Positions 36,871-49,863 of a DNA stretch of 64,000 bases are shown here, piece after piece (position 1 is the stretch's first letter; each line of letters starts with the position of its first letter). The stretch covers positions 20,746,853-20,810,852 of the forward strand of contig NC_081144.1 in NCBI RefSeq assembly GCF_958295425.1. Reading direction: 5' to 3'. The notes beneath the pieces were generated by a model. That model saw only the letters and a list, made by a program, of their open reading frames with translations. It did not search any database and was not told where the DNA came from. The translations under genes were made by a program, and so were the position numbers. Origin of the DNA: Solea solea. Lineage: Eukaryota > Chordata > Actinopteri > Pleuronectiformes > Soleidae.

Positions 36871-39800
36871 CAGGAAAGGAACTCTCATAAAACACTCTAT
36901 GTTTTACTTACTAAATGAAATAAAAAGAGCAAACAAAAGTCTGAAAATGCAAAAAAAAACAAAACATCAACTCTGCTTCGAGTGTAACTCAACTGAAAAA
37001 AAGCAAAAATGGCAGAAGTCGTTTATTAATGAAAGCTAAGAGCTTTTCCCTGTCTCACAGTCAGCTCCGTTTGTTTAGTAGGTTATTAGTTCTTTGGTGG
37101 GTTTAATGACCACTTGATGTTTGCACCGTTAACACACATTCTGAGCACAGCAATTCTGACAGGTGTGGTGTTGTAAAACCAGATGCAACAGATGAAGCAG
37201 AGATTTGCCAAAGCAGTAGCAGGAACATGTAAAACAGGAGCGTTTTCAGCACTTTGCTGAGTCCATCATCGATTGTCAGTCCATCAAATACGTCTGGGAA
37301 CCATCTCATTTTCTGACAAAGCTCAGCCTGTTCAGTGTGAAAATGCTACTCCGATGCATCACTCGTGACAACTGTGATGTGCGTCTTCTTGTTGGCAATT
37401 TAACCAACTGTCGAAAAAGTGAGGTTTAAATAGCCGTGAAATGATCTCGTCTTCGAAGGCTCTTTGTGATCAAAGAGACAAACAATGAGACGAGGAATTA
37501 GTTTGGTCTTTCAACGTAATTCAATGCAGTGCAAAGAATTACATGTTTGTGGCTTCAACTTTTTTATTAAAAAACTAGTCTGCACTAGTCTTTTCCACTT
37601 TAAAAAATGAAGCCCAGGAAGTAGGGTAAAAGAAGCAGTTAGCCACCAAGGGGCGACTCCACTGTTTGGGAAATGAAGCTCAACCTCACCTTTAACACCT
37701 AAGCCTCAAAATGTCCATCTGGGCCTGAACATGTCCTTTGAGTAAGTGCTTTTGCCCATTTTTACAGAATAACTGTCAATATCTGGAAGTTTTATGTGAA
37801 ATTTGAAGAGTATAAAACATATTTAAAATAACATTTGTTTGAGTTTTTATCTCAAAGGCAAAAAAATTGGAACTATGTACAGGCGTTTTTTTCCAACCCT
37901 TTCGCTGATTCGCCGGTGTCCTGTAACAGCGTGAGTGAAATGACCGTAATAGCCACATGTTGGCTTTGACGTGCAACTTCTCAGCTTTCAGAAACAGTTG
38001 GAATGTTTCCGGTAATGCTAAAGTGCGCTTGCTCAAACGCGTCATGTTAAAAGTCTTAAAACGTGGTGACAGTTTGGTGACGTCTGTGAGTGTCCAAATC
38101 CAAAAACTGTCACAGTGGCAGGTCGTATATGGAACCAATACGTCGCCCTGTAAATCAATTATTGAGCAGCTAACACAGAAGTCTGGATACAATTACACTT
38201 TCAAACCCTCTGTGTTTTACTATCATCAGCATGAAATTCCCACTCACATCCTGGTTTCATTCCCATGCAGCAGGTTAGCAAATGTAAGCCAAGGTATTTA
38301 AACACAATCGCTGGCACCGGAGCCGCTGCCTTCCATTTCAGTGTGAATGAAATGAAACAGAAATAAAATCTATGAATGATTCTTTTCACTCATGTTTCAC
38401 GACCTAGTTTCAGCAGCCCGTGTTTCCAAAGCTGCAGCGCTGGATGAGATAGTGTACGTACTGCAGTGTGTTTGTGTTTCCTTTGCTGTGTGAGTGTGTC
38501 ATGTTGTGCTAAGAGATAACACTGCATGGGGGCGTGTGCTGTGTTTTCTTTGGATTGACTTGAAAACGATGGTAATTTCCCGCTTGCATATGTTTTGTTT
38601 TTTAACCTTCCCCTAACTCTCCTACCATCACCTTGCAACTTTTTTCCAAAAGTTGGAACAATTCTTCTGGACCATATGCTTTTATATTTGACTTTACAAG
38701 AACATACACACACGTCGAGGATAAACACACAGTCCTCTTTTTGTGCTGTCAAGTCGCTGTGCTGTTGCTCTGCAGACGCCAATAACGTTTTAACTGTGCT
38801 GTCACTCAACAGCACCGAGCAGGAGAGGATAGAAAGTGAAAAAAGGACAAGAGAGCGGGAGATGGAAAGAGCAAGAGAAATTAAAAGCAGAAATGGACGG
38901 GAGAGACAAAAGGATAATGGCCAGGGATGGAAGAGAGGGGGAGGAAAGGAGATGGTGGAAGATAACGCTGGACAAAAGGGGGAAGGTGAGGTAATAGAGA
39001 CAGTAACGTGTAGAGGTGTGGTGGAGAAAAGAGTGAAGTGGTGGCTGACACTAAGGGCTTTAAAGCAGCAGTGTTAGTGGCTAAAACGCTCCCAGGTCTC
39101 CATCGATCTCAGGTCACCGCAGGTTTTAAAGAATCCAGCGCTCTCCCTGCAAGCAATATCCAACTCCCACAATCCATTTATAGCCTCGCCGAATGAAAGG
39201 CAGGAGCAGCCATAATGAACTTAATTATATAGCATGCTTAAGTACAGATAACATATAATTCACAGGTTATTTTTTTCTTCTTTCTTATTCCATTTGCATC
39301 AATCCAGACAAGGATTTGCAGAACTACTGGAAGATTGTGCTGTGTTTGCTTCACTAAACACAAATGGACATTAGGGGTCTTTATCGAACCTTAACTTCTT
39401 TTCTCCATCGTAATTCATCATCATCATCACGTAGTTCTTGTCCCATGATTAAATATCTCTCTCCTTGTACATCAGTCAGTTCTCTAAGCACCATTAGCCA
39501 AGAGATGAGTTTTGGACAGGTGACATTATCTTCACGGAGGTGAATCGCACTTCCCACTGGCTCCACAGGGGTTAATCACACTCTCTCATCTGGGTGATGG
39601 GATGGTGAGGGAGGAGAGAGTGGAAGGATGGAGACCTTCTGCACAACACCAGTACAGTCTCAGGTCAAGGTGGATTGGTTGGGTCGCAGCTTGTGATGAA
39701 GGATGCCTGCTTTCAGGAGTCACGGTCGCCATCTCGGGAGCACGTTAGGCATCTGCGTACGCGTCGTTCCGGTGCACGCGTGACACGTTGGCCGTGTGTT

Positions 39801-40049
39801 AATGCATAATATGGACCTGTCTGTGTGAGTGACACCACGGAGCAGCTGAGCAGTGAAGGACGTTCAGCTTTAGCGGATGTCCAGGCCTCTGTGGCAAAGA
39901 TCTTAGATGTATGAGTGAATAAATGAATACATTAACAGACTTAGGCTACCAGTCATGTCCTGTTTTGAAGCCTTGAGATTCCCAGTTTGACCACATTGGG
40001 CTTTTGCAACTGGGAATTCAGAGGCTACAACTAAGCTCCTATTGGATGA
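36871..40049. other. Intron, no gene recognised
   Basis: Mostly unassigned. At 37645-37675 CCACCAAGGGGCGACTCC resembles a recurrent fish repeat piece and, coincidentally, a CTCF-type core. At 38820-39030 there is a long purine-rich (GA-biased) stretch whose 160-codon open frame has only Glu/Arg/Lys/Gly-biased composition and no family similarity. CpG-containing sequence sits at 39740-39800. Confidence 0.55.
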
Positions 40050-40130
40050 TAACTGCTGTCAATCACACTGGTGTCCACTGTTGTGTGCGTGTCCTCCAAA
40101 TTGGAACATCATTTACAAGACTGGTATAAG
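40050..40130 (+). repeat. Dispersed repeat family A, copy 2
   Basis: Positions 40056-40076 are identical over 21 bases to 2121-2141. A diverged continuation (AAATTGGAACATCATTTACA against AAATGGGATTATAATTTGCA) follows at about the same distance. Orientation is the same as copy 1, about 38 kb away. Confidence 0.6.
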
Positions 40131-40873
40131 GTGAGACCATTAATCCTCAAGAGTGAGAAGAAGTTTATTTCCCCATAAACTTAAGTTCAAACGGTTTGTT
40201 TTTATTTGTATGCAACTAGCAGATTTTCCCCTTGGTGCTTATCCAATATATTCTTACTTCCGTGTTGTTCCACAGGACCACCTCAATCTCTTTATATACT
40301 GTGGTCACAAATCAGCCTAGAACAGTTTGAAGTTGCAACTTAACACTGAAAACCTGGCTCCTTTTTTCTTAATGCAAGACCAGTTACTTTGCAAATTGAC
40401 CAAATCAACATTTCGTTTGATCAACAGCAGAAACAAAAACACTGTGGCCCCATCACATGTGTCAAAAGTGTAGTGTTTTAAATAATGATGGGTATATTTT
40501 GGGTGATACAGGCAATAAAGCAATCAGAGCTCCATCTCTGACTACAGCCAGTAGAGATGAGAGGGAAGCCTTCACCGTGCATGAGCCAACCTCTGTCACC
40601 TCTCTGACCACACCTCTTTTTTTTTGTAAACCAGCATTACTCCCTGGGTGGATCAGATCTGCAGATCGGCAGAAGTCTCTATCTAAAAGTGTTTAAGTTG
40701 TCTCTATATGTTAAGAGTCACTCTAAATGCACGTCTTTGATTGCTCTCATTCCGGTATATTCCACAGGGGATGACCTTCCAAGGCTCGCACTCTCATCAC
40801 CGCAATCAGCAACAAGTGCCAAGTTGTTCTAGACACCCTTCTCCTTCCATTTGTGCATCTGTCTCGCTGCTTC
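40131..40873. other. Intron, nothing recognised
   Basis: No repeat family or exon was recognised. A T10 run lies near 40616. Confidence 0.6.
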
Positions 40874-40907
<34 letters not shown>

Positions 40908-41033
40908 CACACACACACATGCACGCTACTCCAACCTATATGAAGTGACGCTAATGGAGCATACCATAATCTGCTCCATCCATCTATCAGTATTGGGCTG
41001 CACTATCAATCTATTTCAGGTGGGGCTGTGGGT

Positions 41034-41077
<44 letters not shown>

Positions 41078-41244
41078 GGGGGGCGTATCAGTCGTCACCC
41101 TCATTGTAGCAATCCCTCATAAGGCGTGTAATAACCATTCTCTGGAGTAATCTCGGCTGGGATGAGACAGGGTCCATCCAGCCTTGACCCCAGTGACTGC
41201 ATGGCTGTTGATGATGTCATTTCCTCAGATAGGACCCTTGTCTT

Positions 41245-41280
<36 letters not shown>

Positions 41281-41405
41281 CTTGAGGTGACTGCTCGTGA
41301 GTAGCGGTCAAAGCTCTGATCTCATCTGTCTCCCTCTGCTCACTGATTGAATCGAACGACCACAGAGAGATAGGTAGGAGTGTTCAAAGTTGAGTGAGCC
41401 TGTAA

Positions 41406-41441
<36 letters not shown>
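40874..41441. repeat. Cluster of four long CA/GT tracts
   Basis: (CA)n at 40874-40919 is followed by (GT)n at 41036-41075, 41246-41278 and 41408-41441, spaced at about 160-170 bases. The CA tract and the first GT tract are complementary and could pair across about 115 bases. The remaining sequence between them is unassigned. Confidence 0.93.
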
Positions 41442-41442
<1 letters not shown>

Positions 41443-43425
41443 ATTTCTCCAAGGTGGAATATGAAGCAGGTGTTCGACTGATTCCGCTGTTTGTCAGGAA
41501 AAAGTAGCGGGAACGTTCCAGCTTTTAGAAAATGTCTGGTATTAATGAGAGTGTGCTCCTGTGAGCCGTGCCAGCAGTGTCAGCGGTGCTGGACAGCCGG
41601 CTCTTTTCTGCAGATGTTTCATCTTCAAGATAATGGAAAATACAAACACTGTCTTTCTCCCTCCTTCGTCTCTCTTGGCTGCCATTTTTGGCATGATGCT
41701 GGAGCTGTTCTCCTCTGCTGACACCGACTGCAACAAAAAAGATTATTTGCATTTATTGTGGAGTCATATTTTCAAACCATAAAGATGACTAGTTCACTTC
41801 CACCTCGATTTCCTTTCCTGACTCTTTTTCATTATTATTTTTGTCAGCCGTAATATAAAGGCAGTTTTGTGAGGTCGGCCATTCTGCCAGATTTAGTGTG
41901 TTTCTCTGAGGCTCAGTCCAGTCTCTGCTGTGCTGTCTCCGTTCCTGTGCGGTGTCTTAATGTTACTAGTACAGATCCATAAAGCTACGTAGCATGGTCT
42001 ATACCTGGCCTGTTTGGTAAGTTTATGTCACTTAGGCAAAAGGATTGCAAACCCCAAAGTCACAAGGTATCACATTTAAAGTTACTAATGATGATGTAAA
42101 ATCACTGATTTTCTCTATGGACTTTGGTGCAGCGGAGCAGTAATGAGTTTTACTTTCCAGCCTGAAATGGACAAAGCAGCAAGTATGTCCTTAATATATT
42201 GACTTAAGCAGAGATAGCTTTCATTTGTTTTGTTTCTCTCCCTCAGAAAAGGTGGCACACTTGGCTAAGTCATTGTTCACAATTGACCCCATACAAAGTC
42301 ATTTAGTAATGATCCCTTTAAAAGCAAGTGTCTAAATTAGGGGTGTGCAATCTAAATATCAACTTGTGCAATAGGATAATCGATAGACCATATTTAATTT
42401 ATTTTAATTAACAAATTAAGGTGCTCTAAAGTAAACAAGCCTTCACTACTCGATGTCTCCTCGTGGTGGCGCTGCTCAAAAGAATAAGGGAAACTTGGGC
42501 TGAAATTACCAGTGGGACTTTAGACACTTCCTCCACGTTCAACACTCTATGCACTTTGTTGTCAAAAAAACCCCAAAACTGAAATTCTAATGACTTTTGT
42601 TAATCTGGACTAACGGATGCTGTTACACGAGGATGTGGTCAGATAGGTCAAACAATATTCTGTTACTTATGGAGCTCTCTGTTCACTCACCATTCACTTC
42701 TTATCGACATCGGTTTGCTTTTAATCATGACCACAAGTGTTTCTTGAACTCATCCCAGCAGCTATTTTACCGTAAACCACAATATTTGCGTAGCCATGTC
42801 CAAGTCGCCCTTGTGCCTAACTAAACTCAAACCACACACGTGAAGGATATTCCCTGTGGCAGATGCTGATGACAGAGAACCCTTTCACTACACACACAGA
42901 ACAGATTGATTGTTACCTGCTTTTCTCTCTCTCTCTCTGAATGTGTCAGTTCACACCTGGTTGCAGTTGACTGTGTCTCCACACGTGTCCCCGCGGTCTT
43001 TAACGAGTTAACTTCAGTTACGAGCACCAGACGCTTCGCTTGTGCAGAGTCCCACGAGGCTGAGAAACAACCGCATTCCAAACTGCCACTTTTGGTTTTA
43101 ATCAAAATGTGTGTTTTTCCCGCTAACAGAAGAGAAAGGAACACGCTGAGACTTTGCTCCGCTTTGCACCGAGTTTTGATCGTTTACAGACACAGAGTCA
43201 CATCCAGGAAAATGGGCTTATGCTGAGAAGTGGCAATTTAGTGTTTTGCTTCTAAATATGTAACAGTTGTGATGCATCACCGCTGCTAATCATTCCTACT
43301 CTGACAGAAGGGAAGGCTTACTGTTGACGAGGATGATGATGATGATATGGATAAGATATGAATTTTGCAAAATATTCTAAAAGCAATATTGACAGGATGT
43401 CAAAAGGAGAATGCTTCAGCACTGA

Positions 43426-43459
<34 letters not shown>

Positions 43460-44009
43460 CATGCATGATAGAGGTCAAGAGTGACAATGGCTGCATTGTT
43501 TCTTGCAGCAGCTGTGATCGTTTAGAGGCAGAGACCGAGTGTGTGTGTGTGTGTGTGTGTGTTGTGTGTGCGTTATGCTGGCATCCATGTGGTGCCAGTG
43601 TGACTGCAGGACGGTCGCACCTCACTAATCATGACATCATGGTTTCCATTGGGCCGTTTCCATCACTCCTCACTCTGTCTTCTGCCCTCCCTCTGTCTCT
43701 CCATTCGTTTCTACTGGCGCTAAACTTCCTGTCTTGGCAGCCTCAAACTTCCCATGTCTGCACACTCGGAGAAAAAAAAAAATTCTTCATGTCTTTCTTT
43801 CCCTTCTGTGTTCTCCTCTTTTTTTTCTGTCTTTCACTCGGCCTTGTTGTGTAACCACGTGGTCTTTCCAGAGGGCAAGAAAGAAAACATTTCAACTGCA
43901 TTGAAGAAGTGAGAGACAGACAAATGAAAGGCCTGCTGAAAAAGAAATGAAAGGAGGATGGTGGGATTAGGGCACTTACAGCTGGATTGGTGTCTTTTAC
44001 TGCCTGGCA

Positions 44010-44045
<36 letters not shown>

Positions 44046-46345
44046 GCCCACACACAGCAAAGAAACCAGCACATGCCCACATTCCAACCAAGCTCACCAC
44101 ATACACACACAAACTCCTGAGACTGGAGTATAACCACACTTACTGTATGCATCCACACAAACATGTTATTTTCGCTTCCATAAAGACCCAGAGTAAGCAC
44201 TCCCACGCTGACAAAACACTCTCAAAAACAAATAAGAAACTTAAATCTTCATACACATGCATACGTTTGTTTACTTGTGTTTACGAGATGTTCAAAGTAA
44301 TCAATAATTACAGTCATGAACAATTATCGGGAAGACGTGATTAGCACATTTTTAGTTGTATATCATTTATTTAATAAATTGTTCTGGCTTTTTGCCCAGG
44401 ATTTAATTCAGCATATTGGTTCACAGTCTCTTGAGTTAAGAATCTTTCTTTTTCTACCACAATCTCCTATCACAATCACCTCACCTCACTAACTAAGGGA
44501 GAGTAAGCCTTTGCTAATTAAAAAATGCATTTGCAGCCAAAATAAAGACATGACACCAATGTTGTGCCTTGTGGGGAAAAAAAAAAAAAAAAATAAATAA
44601 AAAAATATATATAAATTTGCCTGGCCAAAAAAAATATTGTTTCACAGATGGGAATAAAATTTTATGTACTGTATTATATGTAACTCGAATACATTTTATG
44701 GAGCTTTCTTCAGATCATTTTTAATGGACCAATGACAGTGGTAGTTTCACAATAAATTGGAAATGCTGTTAAGTGTCAGTTAATAAAAAGTGCATCATTT
44801 CTATATTTTTGAAAAGAAAAATATAAAATGTTTTTAGTGTGGCTTCACAGATGATAACCTGAGTGGTACACCATGGTGAACAGGATGCATTACAAGCCTT
44901 TTCCAAACACAAACACTTCTCTGTTTTGACGACGGCACTAATCTCACCAACACGTCAGGCTTTTCTGTTCACGTAGAACTTCGATAAATGGATGTTGACA
45001 CGTTTTTAAAACCTCGTTTCTGTTGGGAGTGAGGTGAGACCTGACACAAAGTCTCGCCTTTGTGTCCTCGACGGCAGACTTTCAGACAAAGATGAGGCAA
45101 GTTGTCGCCCCGAACACACAAATGACTATTGACAACTCCGCTTGTCTTGAAGCTGACAGGTTTCCCCCTCACGCCCTTACACATCCTCGCTCTGTAATAC
45201 AGCCTGTTTGGGCCCCTTCAGGTCACATTCAAATGATGATGCTGTCACTTCTACAACAGCCGGCGTTTGAGACGATGCCTTTTTTTATTCAGCGGCAGAG
45301 GAGCTCAGGGTTTGGGGGTTTGGGTGACAGGAGATCAGCTGCGGGATAGTGCTCCGTCAGCGGCTGGGACTCGAGACAGTAACGTGGAAGGTGGTGGGAA
45401 TTTTTTTTTTTTTGGAGCAGTAGCAAGTGGAGCCTGAGGAGAATATCAAATTCAATGACATAACTTTTTCACCACAACGTTCTGCCATTAATGCCGTAGC
45501 TACTGCATCTTCCTAGCTTTGGTACCTCTAAAACAAAAAAAATACATTTTATGAAATGAGAAAAAAAGGCCACATTTCAGAGTTGATATTACCTTTAACT
45601 ACCCTCATCCTGTGCAGATGTTACTGTTAAGTATTATTGGGTTCAGCCATAATTTGTATTTCTATGAAAGCACCTAGTTAACTCTCTGACCGTCGCTATT
45701 TATTGTGCTTTTACTGGGTTTTCGGCCTATAATCGCGTTACGGACACAAGTTTAACTGCAGTGAAGCAGATGAGCAAGAACACACTGTTCAGCCACATGT
45801 AGAGGAGGCTGAAAAAATGGTCAAATACGTGAGCACCATTGCGCTCGGTATAGTTCTTTAAACTGGTGGCCAGTAACGCTGTAAACACTACGAGGAGGAG
45901 AAATAAATGAAGAGGAAAGAGATGACAAAAAAAGCAAAGAGATATTAACTGGGAAAAACAACAGAATATAGAGAATCCTGCATTTGCTTACACGTTGGGA
46001 ATATATTCAAATCTGTGCCTAGAGGTGTGTTTGGTTTTGTAATGGGTGTGCGCCGGCTGGGTGGGTGGCAGTTTATAGAATGCAGGGGCTTTAGCTTTGC
46101 CACCAGCTGTGAAATGAGCTGGGTGTAGAAGTAAAAGCTACATCCATAAATACAGCTAGAGGAATAATAGGGAAGGATGAAACCTTTCATAGCCTCCAGT
46201 CACATGGCCTCTGCCTGCAGGAGCTGTATTTTACAGCCAGCCTTTATCTGCGGTGACGCTGTGGTAAATAAAAAGGTGAGTAAACTATTGTATGACCCTC
46301 AGGCATGAGGCAGCAGTATAAACAAAAATCAATTACATTTGCTCA
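41442..46345. other. Intron with microsatellites, no gene
   Basis: GT tracts at 43428-43455 and 43539-43562, a CA tract at 44009-44042 and an A-rich stretch at 44577-44612 are present. AGGGGTGTGCAATCTAAATA near 42340 resembles a fish transposon end. TTTGCCTGGCCAAAAAAAAT near 44617 resembles another common fish repeat. A (GAT)n-like stretch lies at 43330-43346. The open frames here are repeat-derived or without similarity. Confidence 0.55.
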
Positions 46346-46545
46346 NNNNNNNNNNNNNNNNNNNNNNNNNNNNNNNNNNNNNNNNNNNNNNNNNNNNNNN
46401 NNNNNNNNNNNNNNNNNNNNNNNNNNNNNNNNNNNNNNNNNNNNNNNNNNNNNNNNNNNNNNNNNNNNNNNNNNNNNNNNNNNNNNNNNNNNNNNNNNNN
46501 NNNNNNNNNNNNNNNNNNNNNNNNNNNNNNNNNNNNNNNNNNNNN
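46346..46545. other. Assembly gap of 200 N
   Basis: Exactly 200 unknown bases are present. The round number suggests either a placeholder or an estimated scaffold gap. Frames reported across it are meaningless. Confidence 1.
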
Positions 46546-46916
46546 ATGGAGCAGGACATAGACCCAACATGAGTACTACTGATATCTTACTGTATCTAAC
46601 CTGGTGTTAGTTACAGATAGCACCAGTGTCTGATGACAGCTCCCCTTACATTCATTACATTGATGGACTGTAACTCTATCTCTCGACACACACACACACA
46701 CACACATGTGCAGACACACGCTTATGCTGTTAATTAATTGGCACATGAGTTACGGCCCATGTACACTCTGGGGAGTGTTGTCAGGAAAGACACCAAGAGA
46801 CACACACACACACACACACACACGTTGTGTTCAAAATTAACATGAATCAACTCATTAGTGATTTCTCTTTCATCCTGGAGCTATTTTATCTGTGTGTGTA
46901 TATGTGTGTGTGTGTG
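46546..46916. other. Intron after the gap with CA tracts
   Basis: CA tracts lie at about 46687-46706 and 46800-46823, with a GT tract near 46893-46917. No exon was recognised. Confidence 0.75.
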
Positions 46917-47085
46917 TTATGGCCCAGCTTGTAAGGGGGAAAGGAAGTAACATAAAACCAGATGGAATTGGTAATAAATTGTTTATCTTAAATAAATGAG
47001 GGCAATTAAAAATCACAGGCAACTAAAGGAGAGCAGCAGGGCGGGTGCATGCTGTTTTAAATCATAAAGTAATCATAAAAAAAAA
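46917..47085 (+). repeat. Dispersed repeat family C, copy 2
   Basis: ATGGCCCAGCTTGTAAGGGG, GGAAGTAACATAAAACCAGA, CAACTAAAGGAGAGCAGCAG and GGGCGGGTGCATGCTGTTTT match, in order, the blocks of copy 1 at 36722-36870. The copy begins directly after a GT microsatellite. Confidence 0.6.
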
Positions 47086-49340
47086 AGGAGCACTGAGCTT
47101 TTTACAATTTCATCTTTCATCTAAATCTAAACCAAAGTAGAGTCCAAGTACTCTTACGTACACAAAACAGCACCTGTGCCTGATGTAACTAAAGATACAG
47201 TTTTGTGTGCACAAAGGAGTCAGTGTTTCAAACAAATACTTGGCTTTGTTCCACAATAACGAGCAACAACAAAACCACAATATGAATTTATACTGAATCA
47301 TAATTTAGTGAGCGAGAGGCCTGCAGTTGGCTCGCCGAGGATCATAGGAGATGGGGTGGAGCCTGCGGGCACAACACCAAGTTTATGTGCTTTGCGCTGA
47401 ACAATGCTGCACTGGTCACACTGTGCTTTGGTCCTGTTTAGAAGGAACGCCCGTGTTATTCCAATGTCTCTTTATTTTTATGATATTTTGATATTTGTGT
47501 GAGACGGAGAGAGAGAGAGAGAGAGATGGGTGATGGGTGTCTTGTGTATATGAAGAACAGCTAGAGGCAGAGGAAGACTGTTTTATTGTTGCGGGTATAA
47601 TGTGTGTGTTAGAGAGAGTATGTGAGTGTATGTGTTGGCACTGATCGTTCCCTCAAAGCACATTCCACCACAGACCACAGACCCCCCCCCTCCCCACACA
47701 CACACACACACGTCCTTTCTCTAGCTTTCCCCACTTTTTCTTTCAGTTTGTTCTCGTTTATCTCTCCCTCCATCATTCTCTGTCATGCTGCCACCAACTC
47801 ATTTTCCTTCTTTCTCCTTCTTGCTTTTGTTTTCTCCCCCCTCCCGTCCCCTTTTGTTTTCCATCTTGCCAAAAAGGTTGAGTTTTGTCTCCGTGAATTC
47901 AAACGCTCCCTCCGCTGAGTGACTGGTACCGTGTTTTGTCAGAGTGCCGTACAGTCAGTTGGGTTGGTTTTGGACTGGTGCGCTGGTTTAATGTGAATAA
48001 ATGAAAACATCAGGGACTTGAAGCTGTTTTGGCAGGATCACAGGAACAAGTCAGTTGAGTCTCCTCCCACAGGCTATGCACTTTGGGATCAAGTCTCTGT
48101 CCTGAGCCGCTCCCACCAGATCAACACGAACAAATGCACGTGCTTCATGAGAGACAAATGACCGGAAGGAATCAGTGCTCGGCCGCGATTGACCCACATT
48201 TTTATTTTCATACTTTCATTGTCAAGCTCATTTATACCCTTTCACCCCTTTTTTTTTTTTTTTTGGCAGCAGACGCAATTGTTGGCAAAGTTGGAATAGT
48301 GACCTTTCCACAGAAGGGATATGTACATGCAGCTGCTAAGTACAGCCAGTAGGTGGTCAAAGTCTCCCATCATGTGCCAGATTTCCCTCCGGCTGTAAAC
48401 AGAGCCTAGGGGAGGTGCAGCAGTTTAGTTCTCTCTCAGATCACTTGATTAACTTGGGGTTTTTTGCTCAGTAATTTCCTAAAAAGCGGTTCAACACCCC
48501 AACCTTAGAGAGAAAGTGCATTTTGAGTTGAGGACGAAGGGCATCCATTATCCCCTCACATCAGCTTCTATAGTCTGGGGCTTAAATGTGCACTCACTGA
48601 TACTGTAGCTGTTAAAATATGAGCTCCTTTTCAGGTCACCAGTCATTTTTGGTTATCTGGGTGGTTGGATCCTTCTTCTCTCTACTTCTCTGCTGCTGCG
48701 ATCTTGTCGACTGTAACACCTTCATGCAGACACACTCACTACGCGGCGGTGACACCACCAGGGGAGTGTGTTATTGTCTCCCACCGTATGGCTGTTTGAA
48801 ATGGCAATTTGAAGCTCCGCTGGCTCTATAATTAGCTGTGAGCTCCCACAGGAGGGGAGTAAAAAAAAAAAAAGAAAAGAAAACTGGCTTATTGTCTCTC
48901 CTTTGTAATTACACAACGACAGACACAGACATAAGCAGACATGAGTGCAGACAGATGCACGGACGTATGAAAGGCACGCATGTATCAGCATCTACCTGTC
49001 CATGTATAGATATTTGCCACCTGTGCAACATAGAGCTTCTTTAAAAGGTTCCTGACTCATGACTAAAAGAAGCATCTTTTAAGGTGTGCTCACACCTACT
49101 GGTCAGTGTTGTACTGCGTCTGATGTAAATTTGATACATTGTTTATTTCTCACGTTCACAAAGGCCAATGTGATAAGAAATCATGCAATTCTCTTTTTGT
49201 AGCACCATGAATACAGAAAATAAGCACAGAATGAATTTAATTAATAACACTTTCAAATGACACACATTTGACAAATCTCATTTCCACAGTGCATCTAAAT
49301 TTAACTGTACACTACACATAGAAATACTTAAAGTAATTTA
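47086..49340. other. Intron, no gene recognised
   Basis: A GA tract at about 47508-47526, a short C run plus CA tract at 47682-47711, a C/T-rich zone (47710-47870) and a T16 run near 48249 are present. The remainder is AT-rich and unassigned. Confidence 0.6.
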
Positions 49341-49405
49341 AAAATAATAAACAACAATAATTAGATTTAGCTTAGTTAAATCTAATTATTGTTGTTTATT
49401 ATTTT
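49341..49405. repeat. Perfect 29-bp foldback
   Basis: Arms 49341-49369 and 49377-49405 are perfect reverse complements enclosing the 7-base loop GCTTAGT. The arms contain AACAACAATAATTAGATTTA. The right arm runs directly into the ATTTT satellite, so the palindrome end and the repeat start overlap by about 6 bases. Confidence 0.95.
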
Positions 49406-49562
49406 ATTTTATTTTATTTTATTTTATTTTATTTTATTTTATTTTATTTATTTTATTTATTTTATTTATTTTATTTATTTTATTTATTTTATTTTATTTA
49501 TTTTATTTATTTTATTTATTTTATTTATTTTATTTATTTTATTTATTTTATTTTATTTATTA
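49400..49562. repeat. (ATTTT)n and (ATTTTATTT)n low-complexity satellite
   Basis: About eight pure ATTTT pentamers are followed by a region with a nine-base ATTTTATTT rhythm (alternating 5- and 4-base units), with occasional return to the pentamer, for about 160 bases. On the sense RNA it is an uninterrupted A/U tract with many AUUUA cores. Confidence 0.95.
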
Positions 49563-49863
49563 TGTTAACTTAGTTTGTCTACAATTTACACACACACAAT
49601 ATACAAGATACACACCTCACTCCACTCACCAAGGGTGCAAATACCCACACATGGCTGTTTTATCAACGTGTGCTGCTAGCTTGATGGCCTCTTTAAAGTA
49701 TGAACAAAACGGCACACAAATACAGCACAGGTAAGACTAAATATGCACAAAACACAAAGTATAAGTAAGTACTAAATGTACAAATGAAGAGTAATCAAAC
49801 TAAGATGGTAAAAAGGTTCAGGAAATGTGAAGAGCCGGGAGAATGAAAGGTTGGCGGCTAGCA
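49563..49863. other. Intron, nothing recognised
   Basis: AT-rich sequence with short CA runs (49588-49600). No exon or repeat family was recognised. Confidence 0.6.

Noticed and set aside
37640..37680. CCACCAAGGGGCGAC as a CTCF site
   Set aside because: The match to the CTCF core is imperfect, and the sequence resembles a widespread fish repeat piece. Left as repeat-like.
38595..39077. 160-codon + strand frame rich in Glu, Arg, Lys and Gly
   Set aside because: Translation of a GA-biased purine-rich intron stretch, with no recognisable domain or splice context.
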